The notes beneath the pieces are model-generated. The model was not told the DNA's origin. It made no database searches and saw nothing but the letters and a program-made list of their open reading frames with translations. From NCBI GenBank assembly GCA_977006965.1, contig OZ345362.1:744001-808000 (forward strand): a stretch of 64,000 nt of DNA, read 5' to 3'. Within the stretch, counting starts at the first letter, position 1; the number at the start of each line of letters is the position of its first letter. Made by a program: the position numbers and the translations under genes. Shown one piece after another: positions 63,831 through 64,000 of the stretch. This stretch comes from Phymatolithon calcareum. Lineage: Eukaryota; Rhodophyta; Florideophyceae; Hapalidiales.

Positions 63831-64000
63831 TAAATTCCGAAGTCGTGGTAATCTTAGACGCGGTAGACCCACTGCACAACAGGCGTGATATCAAATCCGG
63901 TATTCAGTAAATTGAAGAGAGCACGGCAAAACCCAGGGTTGGTCATTCCGTCTGCTGGATTTTCATCTCCGGGAATGAGACCGACATTGCAGATTTCATT

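Overview
The window is nuclear DNA of a eukaryote, most probably a red alga of the florideophyte type (inference). It carries nine intact single-exon genes, including a divergent histone H4/H3 pair, an ER class I mannosidase, a tRNA-m1G37 methyltransferase, an ALDH22/MSC7-type aldehyde dehydrogenase and a mitochondrial complex I assembly factor. No introns are needed in any of them. The genes lie in small islands between long gene-free stretches full of decayed transposable elements. No tRNA, rRNA or CRISPR array was found.

Layout. 1.3-4.6 kb: GH47 mannosidase and an unknown multi-pass membrane protein, both on the minus strand. 4.6-9.7 kb: dispersed repeats and a 982-bp TIR element. 9.7-11.5 kb: a GTPase with coiled coil, Sel1-like repeats and a C-terminal CaaX box. 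12-25 kb: two decayed copies of one phosphotransferase-like gene, a solo LTR, foldback hairpins and a 1.9-kb array of 191 copies of a 10-bp unit. 25-34 kb: MULE remnants and a damaged Ty1/copia element whose primer-binding site matches the anticodon arm of initiator tRNA-Met. 34-38 kb: repeats and hairpins. 38.2-45.7 kb: a two-malectin-domain type I membrane protein, a second type I membrane protein convergent with it, and an NDUFAF5-like gene. 46-52 kb: a MULE with 10-bp target duplications and a hAT element with 8-bp target duplications. 53.1-58.3 kb: the densest island, with ALDH22, H4, H3 and TRM5. 59-64 kb: repeats, a 171-bp cruciform-type palindrome and more gene-free DNA.

The intact genes are mostly housekeeping: N-glycan trimming, lipid or aldehyde oxidation, chromatin, tRNA modification and respiratory complex assembly. 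The malectin protein and its convergent neighbour share an architecture (signal peptide, Pro/Thr-rich ectodomain, one membrane span, short tail) and may act at the cell surface or in the ER (inference).

The most unusual features are: (1) many unrelated, nearly perfect foldback palindromes, one of which can be seen to have arisen by local inverted duplication because a second copy of the host repeat lacks it; (2) the homogeneous 10-bp array with helically phased T-tracts; (3) the prenylation-type GTPase-Sel1 protein; (4) a recurrent GTACTGTA/TACAGTAC motif that is often found just upstream of the intact genes.
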